Of a stretch of 5,635 bases of DNA, positions 3,955 to 5,635 are shown piece by piece. Position 1 is the stretch's first letter. Each line of letters starts with the position of its first letter. The DNA comes from Helicobacteraceae bacterium (GTDB taxonomy: Bacteria > Campylobacterota > Campylobacteria > Campylobacterales > SZUA-545), in NCBI GenBank assembly GCA_003250175.1, contig QKHD01000386.1, positions 1-5,635 on the forward strand, in the 5' to 3' direction. A program made the translations under genes and the position numbers. The notes beneath the pieces were generated by a model. The model was given only the letters and a program-made list of their open reading frames with translations, was not told the DNA's origin and ran no database searches.

Positions 3955-5635
3955 ATGGAGGCAATGGACCAACTCGGCAACAGACTCTGCGACCTCATCC
4001 CCCAGGGCGTCGTCATCCACGACGCCTCCGGAGCTATCATCCGCAGCAACCCCGCCGCCGGGAACATTCTGGGTCTTAGCGATGACCAGCTTGTGGGCCG
4101 CACCAGCATGGATAAAGCCTGGTGCACCCTGCGCGAAGACGGCACCCCCTTTTCCGGCGACGACCACCCCGCCATGCTCTCTTTGAAAAACGGCCAGACC
4201 TGTCACGGTGTGATCATGCAGGTCCACAACCCCACCCTGAACCACCACCGCTGGATCAGCATCGACAGCTTCCCCATTCTGGACCCCAAGGGGGTTATCG
4301 AAGGGGCCTGTGCCGTCTTCTCCGATATCACCGAACTTAAAATGCTGGAGCTGGGGGTTTTGCATGAGCGCGACCGCTACGAGCTGGCCGTCTCCGGAAC
4401 GGAAGAGGGTCTGTGGGACTGGAACGTCGAAAACGATACGGTCTTTTTCTCCCCGCAGTTTAAAAAGATGCAGGGCTATTCCGACGAAGAGTTTAACCGT
4501 ACCTTCACCCGCTGGCGCGACCTCATCCACCCCGACGATCTTTCCAGGGTCGAACAGGCCCTGCACAACCACTTCACCAAAGAACTCCCCTTCGAGATGG
4601 AGATCCGCCTCAAGACCAAATCCGGAGACTACCGCTGGGTTCAAAGCCGGGGCAAGGCGCTCTTTAACAGCCGGGGCGAACCGATCCGGATGGTGGGTTT
4701 TCACACCGACATCCACGATAAAAAGATGCTCGAATCCAACTACCGCCAGGCGATGCAGCTCAATAAAATCGTCATCGACAACGCCGGCAGCGTGGTCGTG
4801 GTGATCGGCCACGACGGCACGATCAAGCGCATCAACGACTCCATCGAGTCCATGACCGGCTACGCTCCGGAGGAAGTACTGGGGCGCAACGTCTTTGATA
4901 TCTTCATTCCCGAAGAGGTTCGAGAGAAGGTCCGACAGGTATTTACCTCGCTCAAAGCGGGGGATTTTCCCAATAAAAACACCAACGCGTGGCTCCGTAA
5001 AGACGGCAGCCGCATTCCAATCGCCTGGGGCAACTCCTGCATCACCGACGCCGACGGGGCGGTGACCGACATTATCGCCATCGGGGTCGACATCAGCGAG
5101 ATGGAGGCGATGCGCCATCAGCTGGAAGACTACCGCGACCAGCTGGAGATCAAGGTCAAGGAGGAGGTGCTCAAACGCCTGGAGCTCGAAGCGGAGCACG
5201 AGGCCCAGGAGCAGCTCATCATCCAGCAGTCCAAGATGGCGGAGATGGGGGAGATGATCTCTGCCATCGCCCACCAGCTCAAACAGCCCATCAATACCAT
5301 CGCTCTGTTGGGGCAGCTTATTCCCGAAGAGATCGAAATGGGCGAGACGGAATATGTTCAGAAATCCCTGGAAGACATCGTCAAACAGGCCCAGTTCATG
5401 GGGGATACGATTACGGAGTTCCGTAACTTTTTCCGTCAGGATGCGACCCGCGAACCCTTCAGCCTGGCCGAAGCGATCGCTGCGACCCGAACCATTTTGG
5501 ATTACCAGTTTAAAAACCTGGGGATTGGGCTGGAGGTGGCCGTTAATCCGGAGCTGAGCCTAGTAGGCCACCACAACAAGTTCAAGCAGGTGATTCTCAA
5601 CCTGCTCAACAATGCCAAGGACGCCATCAAAGAGA
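3955..5635 (+). CDS. Cytoplasmic multi-PAS sensor histidine kinase (3' end outside window)
   Basis: The first 560 residues of a histidine kinase are present; the frame is still open at the window end. No signal peptide or membrane helix is seen, so it should be cytoplasmic. Domains in order are PAS1 (about residues 5-127, ending FSDITELK), PAS2 (about 140-255, a PAS/PAC unit with GLWDWNVENDT, IHPDDLSRV and YRWVQSRG), PAS3 (about 268-382, with TGYAPEEVLGRNVFD and GVDISEME), a charged coiled coil (about 386-430) and a HisKA-like dimerisation region. The phospho-acceptor is His440 in SAIAHQLKQPINT, with Gln rather than Glu/Asp after the His. The start of the ATPase domain shows an N-box, NLLNNAKDA, at 549-557; the G-boxes are beyond the window. 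ATG 3955 is the first start after an in-frame TAA at 3937; Met4 at 3964 is an alternative. Signal and partner regulator are unknown; no PAS domain shows a diagnostic flavin (NCRFLQ) or haem motif. Confidence 0.93.
   Translation, partial: MEAMDQLGNRLCDLIPQGVVIHDASGAIIRSNPAAGNILGLSDDQLVGRTSMDKAWCTLREDGTPFSGDDHPAMLSLKNGQTCHGVIMQVHNPTLNHHRWISIDSFPILDPKGVIEGACAVFSDITELKMLELGVLHERDRYELAVSGTEEGLWDWNVENDTVFFSPQFKKMQGYSDEEFNRTFTRWRDLIHPDDLSRVEQALHNHFTKELPFEMEIRLKTKSGDYRWVQSRGKALFNSRGEPIRMVGFHTDIHDKKMLESNYRQAMQLNKIVIDNAGSVVVVIGHDGTIKRINDSIESMTGYAPEEVLGRNVFDIFIPEEVREKVRQVFTSLKAGDFPNKNTNAWLRKDGSRIPIAWGNSCITDADGAVTDIIAIGVDISEMEAMRHQLEDYRDQLEIKVKEEVLKRLELEAEHEAQEQLIIQQSKMAEMGEMISAIAHQLKQPINTIALLGQLIPEEIEMGETEYVQKSLEDIVKQAQFMGDTITEFRNFFRQDATREPFSLAEAIAATRTILDYQFKNLGIGLEVAVNPELSLVGHHNKFKQVILNLLNNAKDAIKE

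Larger units (their letters stand above)
292..5552. repeat. Dispersed palindrome TCCGGA, 21 copies
   Basis: Copies start at 292, 303, 988, 1253, 1627, 1856, 2123, 2182, 2222, 2482, 2574, 2632, 2731, 3328, 3681, 4027, 4393, 4621, 4685, 4866 and 5547. All lie inside genes, three in the ankyrin gene, one in PsiE, nine in phrB, two in DUF523-DUF1722 and six in the kinase. By host codon phase four read TCC-GGA, seven read xTC-CGG-A and ten read xxT-CCG-GA. About two copies would be expected from base composition. The count is direct; the cause is unknown. Confidence 0.8.

Noticed and set aside
3911..4186. 91-codon open frame starting upstream of the kinase, with AAGGGG before its ATG
   Set aside because: Spacing of the AAGGGG to the ATG is only three bases, and most of the frame overlaps PAS1 with a frame-shifted composition (Ser/Thr/Pro/Ala-rich). 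A short leader peptide cannot be excluded but is not supported.
3850..5274. Open frame of 474 codons antisense to the kinase
   Set aside because: It is the mirror of a GC-rich coding frame. Its translation is repetitive in Leu, Val, Asp and His, with no recognisable domain, while the opposite strand gives clear PAS and HisKA motifs.

Overview
The window is gene-dense, GC-rich (roughly 57% by eye) bacterial DNA with five protein-coding genes and no RNA gene, insertion sequence or CRISPR array. Gene content points to a proteobacterium in the broad sense: a YbgA-type gene next to a class I photolyase (the E. coli ybgA-phrB pairing), a PsiE-family membrane protein and a multi-PAS histidine kinase. 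An H-box of the His-Gln-x-x-Gln-Pro kind is common in Campylobacterota and deltaproteobacterial kinases, so a GC-rich member of those groups is plausible, but this is a weak inference.

Layout. Positions 2-1027 (+) hold the C-terminal part of an ankyrin-repeat protein that begins outside the window. It converges, with a single base between stop codons, on a leftward block of three genes read from 3808 down to 1029: a fused DUF523-DUF1722 protein, a photolyase (phrB) that overlaps it by four bases (GTGA), and after 57 bp a small four-helix PsiE-family protein. No terminator is visible inside this block, so it may be one transcript. A 146-bp AT-rich divergent intergenic region (3809-3954) should carry its promoter and that of the rightward gene at 3955, a cytoplasmic three-PAS histidine kinase cut off by the window end.

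How the genes may work together. The photolyase repairs UV-induced pyrimidine dimers using light. DUF523 includes the iron-sulfur thiouracil desulfidase TudS, and thiolated uridine in tRNA is a near-UV chromophore, so the leftward block may be a light/UV-stress unit. This is a hypothesis. The PsiE protein and the kinase have no demonstrated link to it, although a divergently transcribed sensor kinase could sense a related cue.

The least expected signal is at word level. The palindrome TCCGGA occurs 21 times in 5.6 kb, where about two would be expected from base composition. It is found in all five genes, on both coding strands and in all three codon phases, so a single favoured dipeptide does not explain it. 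I found no clear undescribed defence or mobile system.
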